A stretch of 64,000 nucleotides of DNA from Mactra quadrangularis (taxonomy: Eukaryota > Mollusca > Bivalvia > Venerida > Mactridae): contig CM046294.1 of NCBI GenBank assembly GCA_025267735.1, positions 22,068,162-22,132,161 on the forward strand, given 5' to 3'. The stretch's first letter is position 1, and the number at the start of each line of letters is the position of its first letter. The translations under genes were made by a program, and so were the position numbers. Below the pieces are notes generated by a model. It had not been told where the DNA came from, did not search any database, and saw only the letters and a list, made by a program, of their open reading frames with translations. Of this stretch, positions 39,714-51,732 are shown in pieces.

Positions 39714-40502
39714 AATAAATAAAATCACCATAGAATTCAGTTGTTTGTATAGTCATGTGATTGATTAGAATATTATGATATTTTACTGTGATGTGTGTTA
39801 TCAAGTAAGATGAACATTTCTACTTTCAAATTAGAAAACTCGATATGTCATTTATTGATATTCATTGTAATAATGTGATTGGACATAGATTTGAATTCCA
39901 GATGAAAGGTCAATTAAATAATTGTATTAAAGAAGAAACTGTTTTACTATTATAGATTGTTTTAGTGATTTAATAGATGTTTTATTTATGTAGAGTAATA
40001 TATATGGACTAGTAATGTGATGGATTATCATTGTTGTCTTTTTCTGCCTTGGATTATCTAAAATATGCTTTTTTTACCAATCCGCTTTTATCATGCTTTC
40101 TTTTCTATTATTTTATATATTGTTAAGTAACCAAAATGTACTGTTATGTCACATAATTATGTGTCCAATGTCTCTTACATTTTTACAAAAGTGGTGAACT
40201 ATGTTTTGTTCCAACTAATAATCTGTGATACTTAAATAATGGAGAAGCTAAATGAATTATCTTCTAAAATCAATTTAAAAAGCTAATATAACAGAATTAT
40301 ATCATCTATGCAGATAGCCAGATACACCTAGGTGAATTTCAACAATTGCAGGTAGATGTCTTGCTCCAGGAGTGGTTTGAAGTCTTGACCTAACAATCTC
40401 TATATGTGTGTCCTACCGCTGTATTATATGTTTTATGTAAAATTATCTAATTTGTTGTCATTATGTACAAAATTGTTTGTTTAGATATTTGACTGAAATA
40501 AA
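39714..40502 (+). terminator. Polyadenylation signals of the receptor-like gene
   Basis: Overlapping AATAAA hexamers at 39714-39723, about 75 bases past the stop, and another at 40497-40502 followed by a GT-rich stretch. The second gives a 3' UTR of about 870 bases. Which is used cannot be told from sequence. Confidence 0.6.
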
Positions 40503-41593
40503 AGATTATATTTAGTGTCTCTGTATCATTTTGTTTAGTGTTTATTGCTGGTTTGATCCAAATGTGTTTCTAACGGAGGTCTGTGTACATATTTTACAAA
40601 TAGGATTACATCATTACGTTTTGAACCCTTTTTTGCAACTGTTTTAACATATTTTATATGAATTGAAGCAGTCCTGATTTCTTTTGTCTTTGTTGGCTTT
40701 GAAGTTTAAACTACCACCCCAGGACCCTCCACTCCTTAGTCATTCTTTATTGTACAGGTATTAGGCAATTTTAAACGCAGGTAGAAAACTGCTAAAAAGC
40801 TCTGAATGGTTTTGTTACCTTAAAGCATTATGGAGGAAACAATCACTTTTGCATTGACATTATTCAACGATAACTATTCAACTTGAATAATGAAAGACTT
40901 TAACCTGGTTGAGAAATATATTCCTGGTACATGGAAAGCTTCCTTCAAATGATGTACATGTACATAGATCTGTCACTTGAGGATTGATTTGTATTAAGGT
41001 ATAATTCCTATAATACACATATGAAGAAATTAGCTTTTTTGTTACTATTTTTATCATCAGAATTACAGTCTAGATTCACTGGAAAAATATTTTAACTTTC
41101 TATCCACAAATATTTTTATAACATTTATTGAAGATAGATTAATGTGCAACAATCATACTGTAAATTTGATTGTTCATTTTATATACATGTATCTTCAAAA
41201 TGTTAAACTGAATTCAATAACCAAATTCTTTCATAAATGTAGTTTAATAAAATCCGTCTTTGACAACTTTTGTCAATGTACTGGGTAAGCCTGTCATTGC
41301 TCAAAGAATAAATATTCAATGAACTCTGAACACTAACGTTCCAGTGTGAAGTTATATTGAAGACTGAAAAAAAGACTGCGAAAATTGTAAAAATGGCAAA
41401 AAAGTGAAGCCCAACCTATAGAATAAAATTGAGACCCAACATGCAAGTGAATGTTCATTTGTAATAATTATGAATGTTATTATATAAAATGGTGATACAT
41501 GGAGATACATGGACAAAGACAGTTAAAACATGGAAGAAACAAAATACAATGAGGAAAGTTATACATGTATAACATAAAAGAAATAATTATATG
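40503..41593. other. Intergenic stretch, no gene seen
   Basis: AT-rich DNA between the end of the receptor-like gene and the region upstream of SFT2D3. I see no splice-bounded ORF, tRNA or conserved-looking motif. Confidence 0.5.
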
Positions 41594-41744
41594 TATAGTT
41601 CGTTTTTTTCTCAACTGTCAAAACATGAATAATTTCACGATTACTTCGTGCTCTTTGTCTAGCACTCGTGGTATTGAGATAGTGTGTAAACATTCACCGT
41701 GAAATTATTCAAACTTTGACAGTTGAGAAAAAAAACGGACTATA
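41594..41744. mobile_element. Tc1/mariner-type MITE, 151 bp
   Basis: Inverted arms of about 46 bp that are nearly identical, starting TATAGTTCGTTTTTTTCTC on the left and the mirror of TATAGTCCGTTTTTTTTC on the right. TA at both ends fits a TA target-site duplication. It sits just upstream of the candidate SFT2D3 leader exon. Confidence 0.7.
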
Positions 41745-41804
41745 TACGTGGTGATAACAAGATAAATAAACTGGGGAACGACATCCGGTGACAGTAGCAT
41801 ACCC

Positions 41805-41963
41805 ATGCTTTTATATGAACTAAGAAGTTGTGGACTCAAACGAAACAGTTCGCTGCCTAACCAACGTGAAATAGCTGTTGCAATAAGTAAGGTTGTCAAC
41901 CGAGCACTCGAGCTAATTCCCCTTTCATGTTCGATGCCAATCCTGTACCCAGTCCTTGGTGAT
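41805..41963 (+). other. Candidate upstream exon of the SFT2D3-like gene
   Basis: A 53-codon open stretch starting at an ATG and ending at a canonical donor (GAT|GTAAGT). A good acceptor (TTTTCGTGTTTTAG) lies at 42569-42582. Joining 41963 to 42583 is in frame and adds ten codons without a stop before the ATG at 42613. It could be a 5' UTR exon, an N-terminal extension, or chance. SFT2D3 proteins normally start at the MADL position, so a non-coding leader is the simpler reading. The peptide itself is not recognised. Confidence 0.35.
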
Positions 41964-42612
41964 GTAAGTAACTTATTTTTCATTATTTCATCTCCAGGTT
42001 ATACATTTTATAGCTAAATGAATTATCTTATGAAACATATTTCTCAAAATAGATTAATGAAAGATAATTAACCTGACGTAAACTTGATTGATATATTACT
42101 ATCAGTTTACTCATGCATTATCATAAGGTTGAGTGGCAAACTTTTGCGTACGATTCTGTTTTTGTGGGTTGTTTTTTCATTCAATACAGCCATGTCAATC
42201 AACATTATATTAAACAAGGATAGCTCAAAATGTTAATATAAGCTCTAATTTCAAAAGTGGTCGTTTCAATATACTGTTGTATGACATAGGAAGACTTAAT
42301 AATAATATCAAAGAAGTAAATGATTGTGAAAGACATTGAGTAATAAATATCAAATTACTACATCGCCTGTGTATATACGGACTGGTATATGAAAGGCAAA
42401 AAAAACGCGATAACTACAATCCTCGGGAAATGTAACAAAATTGAATGCTCGTTTCATTTTGACAAGAATATTCTTTTTCTTAGCTTTTTCGCCGAAGAAA
42501 ACCATTTTAATGGTAAAGGCCCTCTTTTCGCCGATAAAGGTATTTTGCGTCTTTTTGCTTAAACGTCCTTTTCGTGTTTTAGTATAAACGGTGTACATGT
42601 GTAATAAACAAC

Positions 42613-45600
42613 ATGGCTGACTTAAGTCAGAGTCTAAAAGATTACATGTCAAAAAGTCAGTCTAAAGAGCCTTTATTGGGCTCTGAAGATAGCTCTGGCA
42701 GTTCTTTTAGTTTTGGTAAACTTAATCCATTCCGTAAAAGTGAGTCGTCAGGATATGACAATTCAAGTGAAGTCGCTAACAGTTGGTTTTCTCAAGCACA
42801 GAAAGACCCGTTGTGTCCTGGATTAGTGAGTGGTGTTTTTCTTCTCATTTATTATTATTGTTTAATAATTTGTCCTTAGTGAAACGTATTCTGTTTGTCT
42901 GTATGATTGTCTTGATAATTACAATATTGTTCGTTGTTGTTTTTTTTACTTTTAAGTGTTGTGGTTTTCGGTCAAGACATTTCGGATAGTTAAATGATAG
43001 GGCTAAAGCCTAAGTCATATTAATTATTATCTATGGAAGTTTATAATGTCTATTAATGAAACAACTTATTTTTAAGAACATCATTAGTTGTTATGAATTG
43101 ACATAATCATCAATTATCATTTTTAACAGACATTCACATGAAAATAATAAGGCAGTGGCTAGAGTTACGGTAGCTTAAGGTCTTCAGCGAACCCGTGTTT
43201 ATACTGTCAATGAACGGGTTTAATGCCGCATCTGACGAAAATCAAAATGTTAAAAAAGCGGCTTATAAAGTTTTGGAAGCCAGAACTAGAGTTACGGTAC
43301 CGTAACTCTAGACTCAGGTTCTAGAGTTACGGAAGTTCCGTAACTGTAGACAACCCTGTCAGGGTTGTCTAGAGTTACGGAAGTCAAATAACATGCGTAT
43401 GTTTCAACTTTTTAACATCGAAAAACTTGTTTATATTCATTATTACTCGAAATAAAAAAATATTTACCGACGTGACTTCCAATTGTTATTACATCCGCCA
43501 TTTTGGATATGACTATAGTCCTAAATATAAGACCCTACATAACTATTTTATCATACGGACGTTTTTCTGTTATGTAGGGTCTTAACGGATTGCTTCAAAA
43601 ATGCATAGCAAAATATTTTTTTCAAAAAGTAAATGAATGTGGGTCAAATTAGCACCAAACGATAGATAAAAGTTTACTTTTATTCTTTCCATAAATCAAA
43701 AGGTATTAATCAGGTTTTTCGCTTACAGAAACACTAATTACTTTTACTGCTATCCAGGGTTGTCGCCGTTCGCCGCCATTTTGAACTGAATTCTTGCCGG
43801 TAAATAAAGTGTCGCTTCGGTTAAACGAATTTTTTTTCCAGAGTTGTCTTTCTTGCTCTCAATAGCATACCTTATAAATTCGTTCAAAATCAATTCTTAC
43901 AAATCATGTGACCCAATTTGAATTCGGATTGCTTTGGCTATTATTGCACGGTTATTGTGACAAACTGAAAGTACTCGTCAATTAAGGAGTTTAAATGGAT
44001 TATTTGACTGTCTAAGGTTAGAATTTGAAATAATTTTACTTTTATCATGTGTATTTTTCGTTTATCTTTCTATTGATGTATAGTTTTATTGCAAATTTTT
44101 CGAATTAAAACGAGTAGAACGTTCAGACCTGAATCGATGTCTGTACACTAAAATTTTTGCTATGCGTTTTTGAAGCAATCCGTTAAGACCCTACGTAACA
44201 GAGAAATGTCCAAATGATAAAAAACATACGTAGGGTCTTATATTTAGGACTAGATATGACTAATAAACTTACCGGATGTTTAACATACGGCGATAAGACG
44301 TTGTCGTCTTCAAAGTGTCACATACTTAGTTTACTTTTCAAGAGCGATTTGTTATATAGAGTTGGATTATAATATGGACCGAATATGTCTAATTTGGACA
44401 GAATTAATATATTTTTATTAAATTGACGATTCTTTAGTATTTTTCATTAAAAATTTTTAATTGTCCTGTAAGAAAAAACGGCGATTTTTGAATGCAAAAT
44501 CGACCATATTTTTGAACAGAATCAAAAGCAAAATGTCTTCAATTTGATAAAAAATGTTGATAAATAATGTTGATATATATTTTTACATTGTCACGTTTAA
44601 AAGCGGCGATCTTTACCTAAAACATTTACCAATTCATAGAATTTAAAAATCTCGGCAATTTTCCACAAGATCTGCATACTAAAGAATCACGGCGTTTTAC
44701 TTACATGTATATTGTACGATAAGTATACTGAGCTTATTTGGTGGAATTAGCGAATTTAATTGAAAAGATAAAATAAACGCGATTTTTTTACTGGATAACT
44801 GCCCAGCTTTTAGTAAAATTGTTGACTTTTGGTTATGAATATGAATGGGTATTTTTTAACGAGATCGTTTATATTTTCGTTAAAATTTTAAAGATTTGGT
44901 GAGGAATGACAAACTAGATTTTTTTACAAAAACATCGACTTTCTAACTATTCTTTTAACGTTTTCCCCAAGTACTAAGCTCTTTTTATCAAGCTAAATTC
45001 CCATTTTTGTTCACGAAATTTGAGTCAATTTAATGTTCGAAAATCGCCGACTTTCTTACTAGACACTTGCAAATTATTCACAATTAAAATTACTCTAAGA
45101 ATCGACTATTTCCTATAAATATACATATTTAGTCCAAATTATAATCACACTCTATATAACTTCTTGCTCAAGTAAACTTATTATGTGACACTTTGAAGAC
45201 GACAACGACATATCGCCGTATATTAAACATCCGGTAAGTTTATTAGTCATATCAAAAATGGCGGGTGTAATAACAATTGAATAGGTCACGTCGGTAAATA
45301 TTTGTTTATTTCGAGTGATATTGAATATAAACAAGTTTTTCGATGTTAAAAAGTTGAAACATACGCATGTTATTTGACTTCCGTAACTCTAGACAACCCT
45401 GTCAGGGTTGTCTACAGTTACGGAACTTCCGTAACTCTAGAACCTGGGTCTAGAGTTACGGTACCGTAACTCTAGCCACTGCCAAATAATAATGCACCAG
45501 TGAGTCATTCATAACTCATATCCACTGTTGCTTGCAAGGAGGGGGAATTTCAGTCCAGCAAACCCCTGTTAAAATTCACAGCCTTTGGTGTACAGTAACT

Positions 45601-48600
45601 TTTATGATAATATACATGATTAGTGCTCATGGGAAGTGTCCAACTATTGCTTTAAACAAAGTCCCTGCTATTTTTTACTCTAAAACAGTTCTTCTGAAGA
45701 CTGCACTTCACTTTTTAGTGTGGAGGAAGCTGGAATGTAAAGGGACACTAAGTCTAGTCATTTCCTCCTGCTATCCTGGGCATTGCCTGGGTGTATGGAA
45801 AGGTTGCAACTAAATGGTGCGTAAAGTAACAAGCTAAACAAACAAAAATATGACAGCATTGGTTCTTCTTAATTATTTTACATTCTAGAAAGTGCATGTA
45901 TCAGCCTGTCTAAAAAGGATATAAAACTATTGTTAGTGTCAAATGCTACAGATTAAGAGACATATGCATTTATTTATAAAAAATTGTATCTATAGTTAGA
46001 TTTAAGTTTAACATGACAATTTTATACATTTCTTTCAGACAAAGAAACAAAGAATACTAGGCTTTGTAATATGTTTGTTACTGGGAACATTCTGTTTTTC
46101 TTTAGTGAGTATTTACTGTTATGATTATAATTTGAAATCACCTAATAGATACTTCTTGTAGTACAGTCAAAATGAAGGACTCCAAATTGTGATTTTCCGC
46201 ATGTATTGAAAGTTTTATGTGCAAGTGAATTATGCAGTGACCAATTGTCTGTAAAATCGTAGCAAACTGTCTGCATTTTAATGTACTCCTCTGCCTGTAG
46301 TTCAGGTACAAAGAATTATAATGTTTAGCAAGTCTTAAAATTATTAACTTGACTATTACATACCATAATTATCGTAGGACATTCTTCAAATTTAGAGTTT
46401 GAGTGGAACTTCAAAAGTGTCCTTGTCACCTCTGTCATATTATCTTTGTAAGCCAGCTATAAATGCTCTTCAGAGCCTGTGTTACAACATGTAATACATA
46501 CCTGACTTTATAAATAAATGTTACTTCACATAGAGAAATAGCAAAACAGCTGTCTTGGATACAAGACAAACTGAGCACAAGGACTCGAAAGTTACTTTTA
46601 GAGTAGGTTGCTGGGCAACCAGTTATACATTTTACTTGCCTCATACGTTTACTAGTATTAACAAATTCCATTCGTCTGTTCTGTTCAACAAATCCCCAAA
46701 CCCAAATATAGGTTGTTTTTGGCACTAGGACTACCTTTAATGTCGAGCCTTGCTAGGCACCTCTCGGACTTTATTTCATAAATTAAGGACTTTCTGAAAT
46801 TCAAACATACTGCAACTTGGGATTCCGCCCAATATGTAATTTCATTCATATATTTATGTTTATTATATTCTTTCAGGCATGTCTCTACATACCTTTATTA
46901 GTTTTAAAAGCAAGAAAGTTTGCCATGTTATATTCTGTTGGTAGTTTATTTATTATTGGAAGGTATGTTAACTGCTAAACGATTGTTAAATATATTGCTA
47001 ATGTTTATTCTGTAGCAGAATAGCAGGCAACTGCAACATGCCCGTTTTCTGCTCTCTTTCTTGTTTGCTCCTACTTTGAAAGATCAACCCCCTTTCTTCT
47101 GCCTGCCTGAGTTGTAGAATCCTTGAAAGCATTGTCCACACGCATGTTTTAAAATTTTTATTTACTATTCTTATATTCTACCAAATATATTTACTTCTTC
47201 TGATATCAGGGAGTGCTTGAATATAGCTGTTGTATACAGTGCCCTCCTTCAAGACTCAACAAAAAAAAAATCCTGATATATTTCTATAACACACACTTTT
47301 AAAATTCATGCACCAAGTTTTTTATTGTTAAAGATTTTTGTATAAAACTTTCTGTCAAATGATAAAATATATCAAATATTAGAATTGTGTAAGAATATTA
47401 ATATTCCTATCACTCAATGATATGATATTATTGTGTATTTTTACTTCATATTTCAGTTTTTCAATGTTATGGGGTCCAATGAATCATGTCAAACATTTAT
47501 TAGGAAGAGAAAGATTAGTATTTACTTCTGTATATTTTGGTACTATGTTTGCAACTATATATTTCTCTATATGGGTAAGTTTATCATAAATATCTAATGC
47601 AAAATTGGTATGTATTGTATAGTATGATTTATATATTATGTATTCACTTAATATCCTCTTATAGCACTTTGTTATATTGAAGAAATGATGTTTTAAGATT
47701 TGTATTCAGTTACTGTCAATTACATATAGACTTGTATGATGATTGGGAGTTTGGTTTGTGGGAAGGTTCTATGCCTGGTTGGAATTTAGTCAGCACTAGA
47801 ATTACCTGTTGGAAAATCTTGAATAGAAAGTATTGAATATGATTTGTTCACTGAGTAATTGCTTAAAATAGTCAAAGGGAAATAACTCTAACTTATATCA
47901 ATTAAACTAGATTATCTCCCTTAGGCCACAACAAGTTGATGATAATATTATGTTCTACAGATTTTTCTAGAAAAAAATGGGGCGAGTGAGCGAAAAAATT
48001 TTTAAAAAAACCTTATTTCAGTTGCTTTATATAGCGGTTTGACCATATTTTGATGAGCGAGCGAGGAAATAAAAATAATTTTTGTAAAAACTGTTAAAAT
48101 TAAGGTGCGAGCGAATCCATAGAACATATCAATTTGTTGTGGCCTTAAGTGCACAAACTATACACTGACATAAATAAGATCTAGCCTTAATACCTGTTTT
48201 TGTTTCAGGTAAGAAGTACAGTTCTTACTGTAATATTTGCTGTGATGCAGATTTTAGCATTAATATGGTGAGTAAATATGTTAGAATTACATAATTATGA
48301 TTCTTTACATTATGCAAGCTTTGCGCAAAACGGTCATAACTCAAGTTTAAAAAAGATTGAGTTACAACCGTATTGGGATAAGCCAGCAATTTGCAATTAT
48401 ATTGTTGCACGTCCGATTTTTAATCCAGGAGCCATGTGTTTAATTCCCAGGTGTTACCTACAATTTTTCATGAAGTTTGGTCTGAAAATTCTTATCTTTT
48501 TTTCCTTCTTCTGTTGTATCAAGTAGAACTGTGGTCAGTCACTAGGTAAGGTACCCAGTTTGTGCCTTGTGCTGGTTAAAAGCTTATGTCCAGAGATTTA

Positions 48601-49232
48601 AGCCTATACAGGGTGATAAGTAGTTCCACTGAAAATCTCAGTATGAAGCAAACCTAAACCAATCTAACTAGAATGTATATCTATACATATATATACTGAA
48701 TTAAGCCTTAAATCTAATTTCAATTTTTATAGTTTTTGTGTAATATTAGATCTGAATTACTGCCATTTGTCACACTGGTACTTAGTTGTCCTTTTACTTT
48801 ATGATCAGAACAGAGCTGTAGGACCAAATTCTTATACATGTATTAGTGTCTGTTCAAAATTTTCAAACATACCTTCCTCCAGATGAGAAAACAAATGACT
48901 TATATGTATTTGGAAAACACACAAGGTTTAGTTTTGTGCCATGTTGAACGCTAATTTACACTATCTAGAGCCATATTATTGGTCTGTATTGCAATTATAA
49001 AAGGTCCATGTTATATTCATCACGGGACTCTTTCATGCCCGCAGCCTGTGGAATGCGTGTAAATGCTCTTGTATCAAGTTTTACATAACCAAGTCTTGAA
49101 GAGTATGTTTTTTGTTTGTATTTCAGGTACATTGTAAGTTACATACCTGGTGGTCAAACTGGTTTAAAATTTTTCTCAAAAGTATTTTATTCAGCTGCAT
49201 CTAAAACTACAGAGAAGATACTTCCAGTATAG
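42613..49232 (+). CDS. SFT2D3: SFT2D3-like vesicle transport protein, six exons
   Basis: Exons 42613-42825, 46039-46104, 46877-46962, 47457-47574, 48209-48267 and 49127-49232; phases 0/0, 0/0, 0/2, 2/0, 0/2, 2/stop. They give 215 residues, the length of human SFT2D3. The start MADLSQSLKDY and the C-terminal KILPV both match the vertebrate paralogue, unlike the shorter (about 160-residue) SFT2D1 and SFT2D2. Residues 1-70 are a polar cytosolic region. Four membrane helices follow: LGFVICLLLGTFCF, the KFAMLYSVGSLFIIG segment, VFTSVYFGTMFATIYFS, and VLTVIFAVMQILALIW. SFT2 proteins act in fusion of endosome-derived vesicles with the Golgi (family knowledge). ATG context is AACAACATGG. Intron 1 is about 3.2 kb and holds the nested transposons. 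Confidence 0.93.
43173..43286. mobile_element. 114-bp mobile element, copy 1, inserted in the transposon's left TIR
   Basis: Flanked by perfect 13-bp repeats TAGAGTTACGGTA (43160-43172 and 43287-43299). The intact right TIR of the host element reads straight through this point with one copy of the 13-mer, which proves an insertion. The element starts GCTTAAGGTCTTCAGCG and ends GGAAGCCAGAAC, has no TIRs and no ORF, and holds a possible hairpin AACCCGT / ACGGGTT. Confidence 0.85.
43516..44252. mobile_element. 737-bp TIR element nested in the 2.33-kb transposon
   Basis: Ends TAGTCCTAAATATAAGACCC and its mirror; inner arms include CTACATAAC/GTTACGTAG variants and GGATTGCTTCAAAAA / TTTTTGAAGCAATCC. 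Flanked by the direct repeat GATATGACTA (43506-43515 and 44253-44262). The right arm of the host element has a single uninterrupted GATATGACTA at the matching point. No ORF. Confidence 0.85.
47924..48144. mobile_element. PIF/Harbinger-type MITE, 221 bp
   Basis: Ends GGCCACAACAAGTTGAT and ATCAATTTGTTGTGGCC, flanked by TTA on both sides (3-bp duplication typical of PIF/Harbinger). Located in intron 4 of the SFT2D3-like gene. Confidence 0.7.
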
Positions 49233-49585
49233 TGATACGAGAGTGATACTTAGATGTGTATAATAACCCAGATTGTGCTATTTAGAATGAATAATGAAAC
49301 CTAATTGCTCATTCATGTTCAGTCATTGCCTCAAATAGTCTTGAGCTCTGGTCTGATTAATTGGGTTGTATAGTAAAAGGGCTTAAGTCTCAAGTAGTCT
49401 GGCTATATAAAGAGCAATTCTCACAAACCTGAAATAGCTCTAAATCAATTTTCACTAGCCTGGGTCTTCTGAATTAAGGCAATGACTGCATGACGTTTCT
49501 TTGTGAATGAATATTAGTAGGTTGATGTTAATATTCAGACTCGGAGTGATGGTTATCCGATAGTGTGACAAGATTATTTATATTA

Positions 49586-50674
49586 AATAAAAGGGTATTA
49601 GTATTTTGCTATAGATGGCATCATGAGTTTGATTGTCTGGTTTTCTGTTTACATTATTTTTACATAATATGATTGGGCATACATATGTTGTACATATCGA
49701 TTGAATATCTCTTGGTCTGTTTAGAGAGAAAATATTAGCTGGCTACCATGTACCCAATATTAGAAATCAGCATTAAAGAATATATAGTTTTCAATGAGAT
49801 CTCGTAAACTATAGTGCCATTCGATGACCTGACTCGTATCAACAACATATTTCAGAAATGTTAGGCCTACTGTCACATTATGATCCTCTAACAACCTATT
49901 AAAAAGGATCCAATGCTAATGTTTGAGTTCAAATGTTACGTTATTCAAATTGAAAGGTCTGACATGGCACAGTCAATTAGTATTGGACGTAGTATCGAGG
50001 GTACCAGGGGACGAAGTGCTAGCTAGCGATCGCCTTGCGGAACTTGCCCATTGTGAATAAATCAAATGATAATATTGCTCAGTTTAGATAGTCCCAAGCT
50101 TTGACAAAAACTTTTTATAATGTATTCAGATAACTATATAACTTACAAGTATTGTTACTAGTTAATATGTTAAATGGTGAGTTGGTGATATTTTGGGATA
50201 TAAAGTTATAATATGTTAACAAGTTATGTAACTAGTAAAGCATTAATGAAGTGATTATCTTGTTACCTAACTAGCAATATTTTTTTATAAGTGGTTAGTG
50301 GATAACTAGTTAAACTCTTATCCTTTATCAAAATTTGCTTTCAAGAGCTGTTATAATATATTGTGTTCATGAGTGGTAAGTGGTTATTTATCTATGTAAC
50401 TTGTTAACCACTTAATTAACATGTTAGTTGTATGGTTATCTGATGGCTGAAATGTGCCACTGGAGTATTAATCTGGAAGTAGTTAGTAGATTCTTGAACA
50501 TTGATGTAATGTTCTATCCAAGAAATTTGATGATTATTGTATGTTTATTCTATAAGAGGTATATTTTACATATTGTATATTTTTGCAATAATATGTCTGC
50601 AAAGTTATGTTTATGTTTTCATGTTTTGAATTAAAAATGTGTCATGTAATTATAAATTATTTTGTTTTAATAAA
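49586..50674 (+). terminator. Polyadenylation signals of the SFT2D3-like gene
   Basis: AATAAA at 49586-49591, about 350 bases past the stop, and again at 50669-50674. The first is the more likely end. Sequence between them is AT-rich with loosely repeated TAACTAGTTA-type words at 50090-50430. Confidence 0.45.
49997..50050. mobile_element. MITE of the GCTACGTATCGCT family, copy 3 (one arm)
   Basis: A fragment matching the right arm: GAGGGTACCAGGGGACGAAG, then GCGATCGCCTTGCGGAACTTGCC. Confidence 0.4.
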
Positions 50675-51716
50675 TAGTTATGTATATTTTTAATAAGTTG
50701 ATCTTTTGTTATCACATGTGATCATGTCATTCCAAATCAAGTTGAAAGCACTCCCTTGATACAGTAGGTGAAGTAGGCTTTACACAGGATTTTTAATATA
50801 GTGGTCCGAAGGGTGTGCGTTTGAACGGCACCTAGGCTGTTTGTACCTTTCCATAACAATTGCCAATAATGAAGAGAGTCCCAGGGATTCTACATTGCTT
50901 TGTGACGTTTGGTCATAAGATATTTTCTACAGTCTTTCTCCCCCTTACCTCTGTATCAAGTAAGGCTGTTGTCATCATCATATTCAGTAATCGCCTCCAC
51001 GCTTCATTGAGCATAATAATGATGACTAACTTATCAACATGCCCAGCAATCGGGTTTCTTTTTACAATTAAAATTACAATTGAAAATTATTCTACGATGT
51101 ATTTACATATTTTTAAAATATGGCTCAAACCATTCTCGTACCCAGAGGTTATCAATATTGTTAATCTAACTAGTATGGCCCGCAGGGGTGATATTCTTCC
51201 GGAATTCCGTTTTTTTTTATTATCAAAAATCGTTTTCGAGATTGATACATCCAATTATGAAAAAGTAAAAATAAATGCTTATTTTTTTGTTCAGATAAAT
51301 CTTTTTCACTAAAATACTGAATTTGAATTGAGCTTTTTTCATGACCAGTATCACCCCTGTATGGGTTAAAACTGTCTTCAGTTTTTGTTGAGTGTATCAA
51401 CGGAGCTGACTTTTAACACTCTAAAGTTAGTTGCTCAACAACTCGTTTGGGTTGACAATTCCAGAGGATGATGGTGGCAAGGAAGAGACTGTTAGTGCTT
51501 AGTACTAGTCCAGAGATCTAGTCCAGTCCAGGGAATGTGAGGACAAACCTCCATGATATAAATTAATCAGTATAATGCTCAATCATCAAGTTCTATATAA
51601 ATTTGAGTAAATTTGTCCAAGAGTCAAATATATCCAATGGTCACTTCTTCATATAAAATAGACCTATGTTTAATATATTCAAAATGTATTCAATTTTAGA
51701 GTAATTTCAGTAAAAT
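50675..51716. other. Intergenic stretch between convergent genes
   Basis: The SFT2D3-like gene (+) and the secreted-protein gene (-) converge here. I see no exon. A possible small TIR element lies at 51174-51370, where GGGTGATA near the left end is mirrored by TATCACCC near the right end; the arms are short and imperfect. Confidence 0.4.
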
Positions 51717-51722
51717 TTATTT
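51717..51722 (-). terminator. Polyadenylation signal of the secreted-protein gene
   Basis: TTTATT on the + strand, i.e. AATAAA on the minus strand, about 11 bases downstream of the TGA. A very short 3' UTR would result. Confidence 0.5.
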
Positions 51723-51732
51723 ACAAATTAGT

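Larger units (their letters stand above)
43151..45483. mobile_element. Non-autonomous TIR transposon, 2.33 kb with insertions (Mutator-like)
   Basis: Flanked by a perfect 9-bp direct repeat AAATAATAA (43142-43150 and 45484-45492). Both ends start GGCAGTGGCTAGAGTTACGGTA. The TIR is about 350 bp once two insertions in the left arm are removed, with few differences between arms. A 9-bp duplication and very long TIRs suggest a Mutator-like element. The outer TIR is a chain of palindromes. No transposase ORF. It lies in intron 1 of the SFT2D3-like gene. Confidence 0.85.

Noticed and set aside
41705..41983. 92-codon minus-strand ORF
   Set aside because: It runs through the Tc1/mariner-type MITE arm and lies antisense to the candidate leader exon; no splice or homology support.
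42350..42652. 100-codon minus-strand ORF upstream of SFT2D3
   Set aside because: Low-complexity Lys/Phe-rich composition and overlaps the real exon 1 start; looks like a chance frame.
46435..46725. 96-codon minus-strand ORF in SFT2D3 intron 2
   Set aside because: No family motif or exon boundaries; intronic chance ORF.
50860..51312. 150-codon plus-strand ORF between the convergent genes
   Set aside because: Length is notable but it has no recognisable domain, biased AT codons, and crosses a possible small TIR element; no splice or regulatory context.
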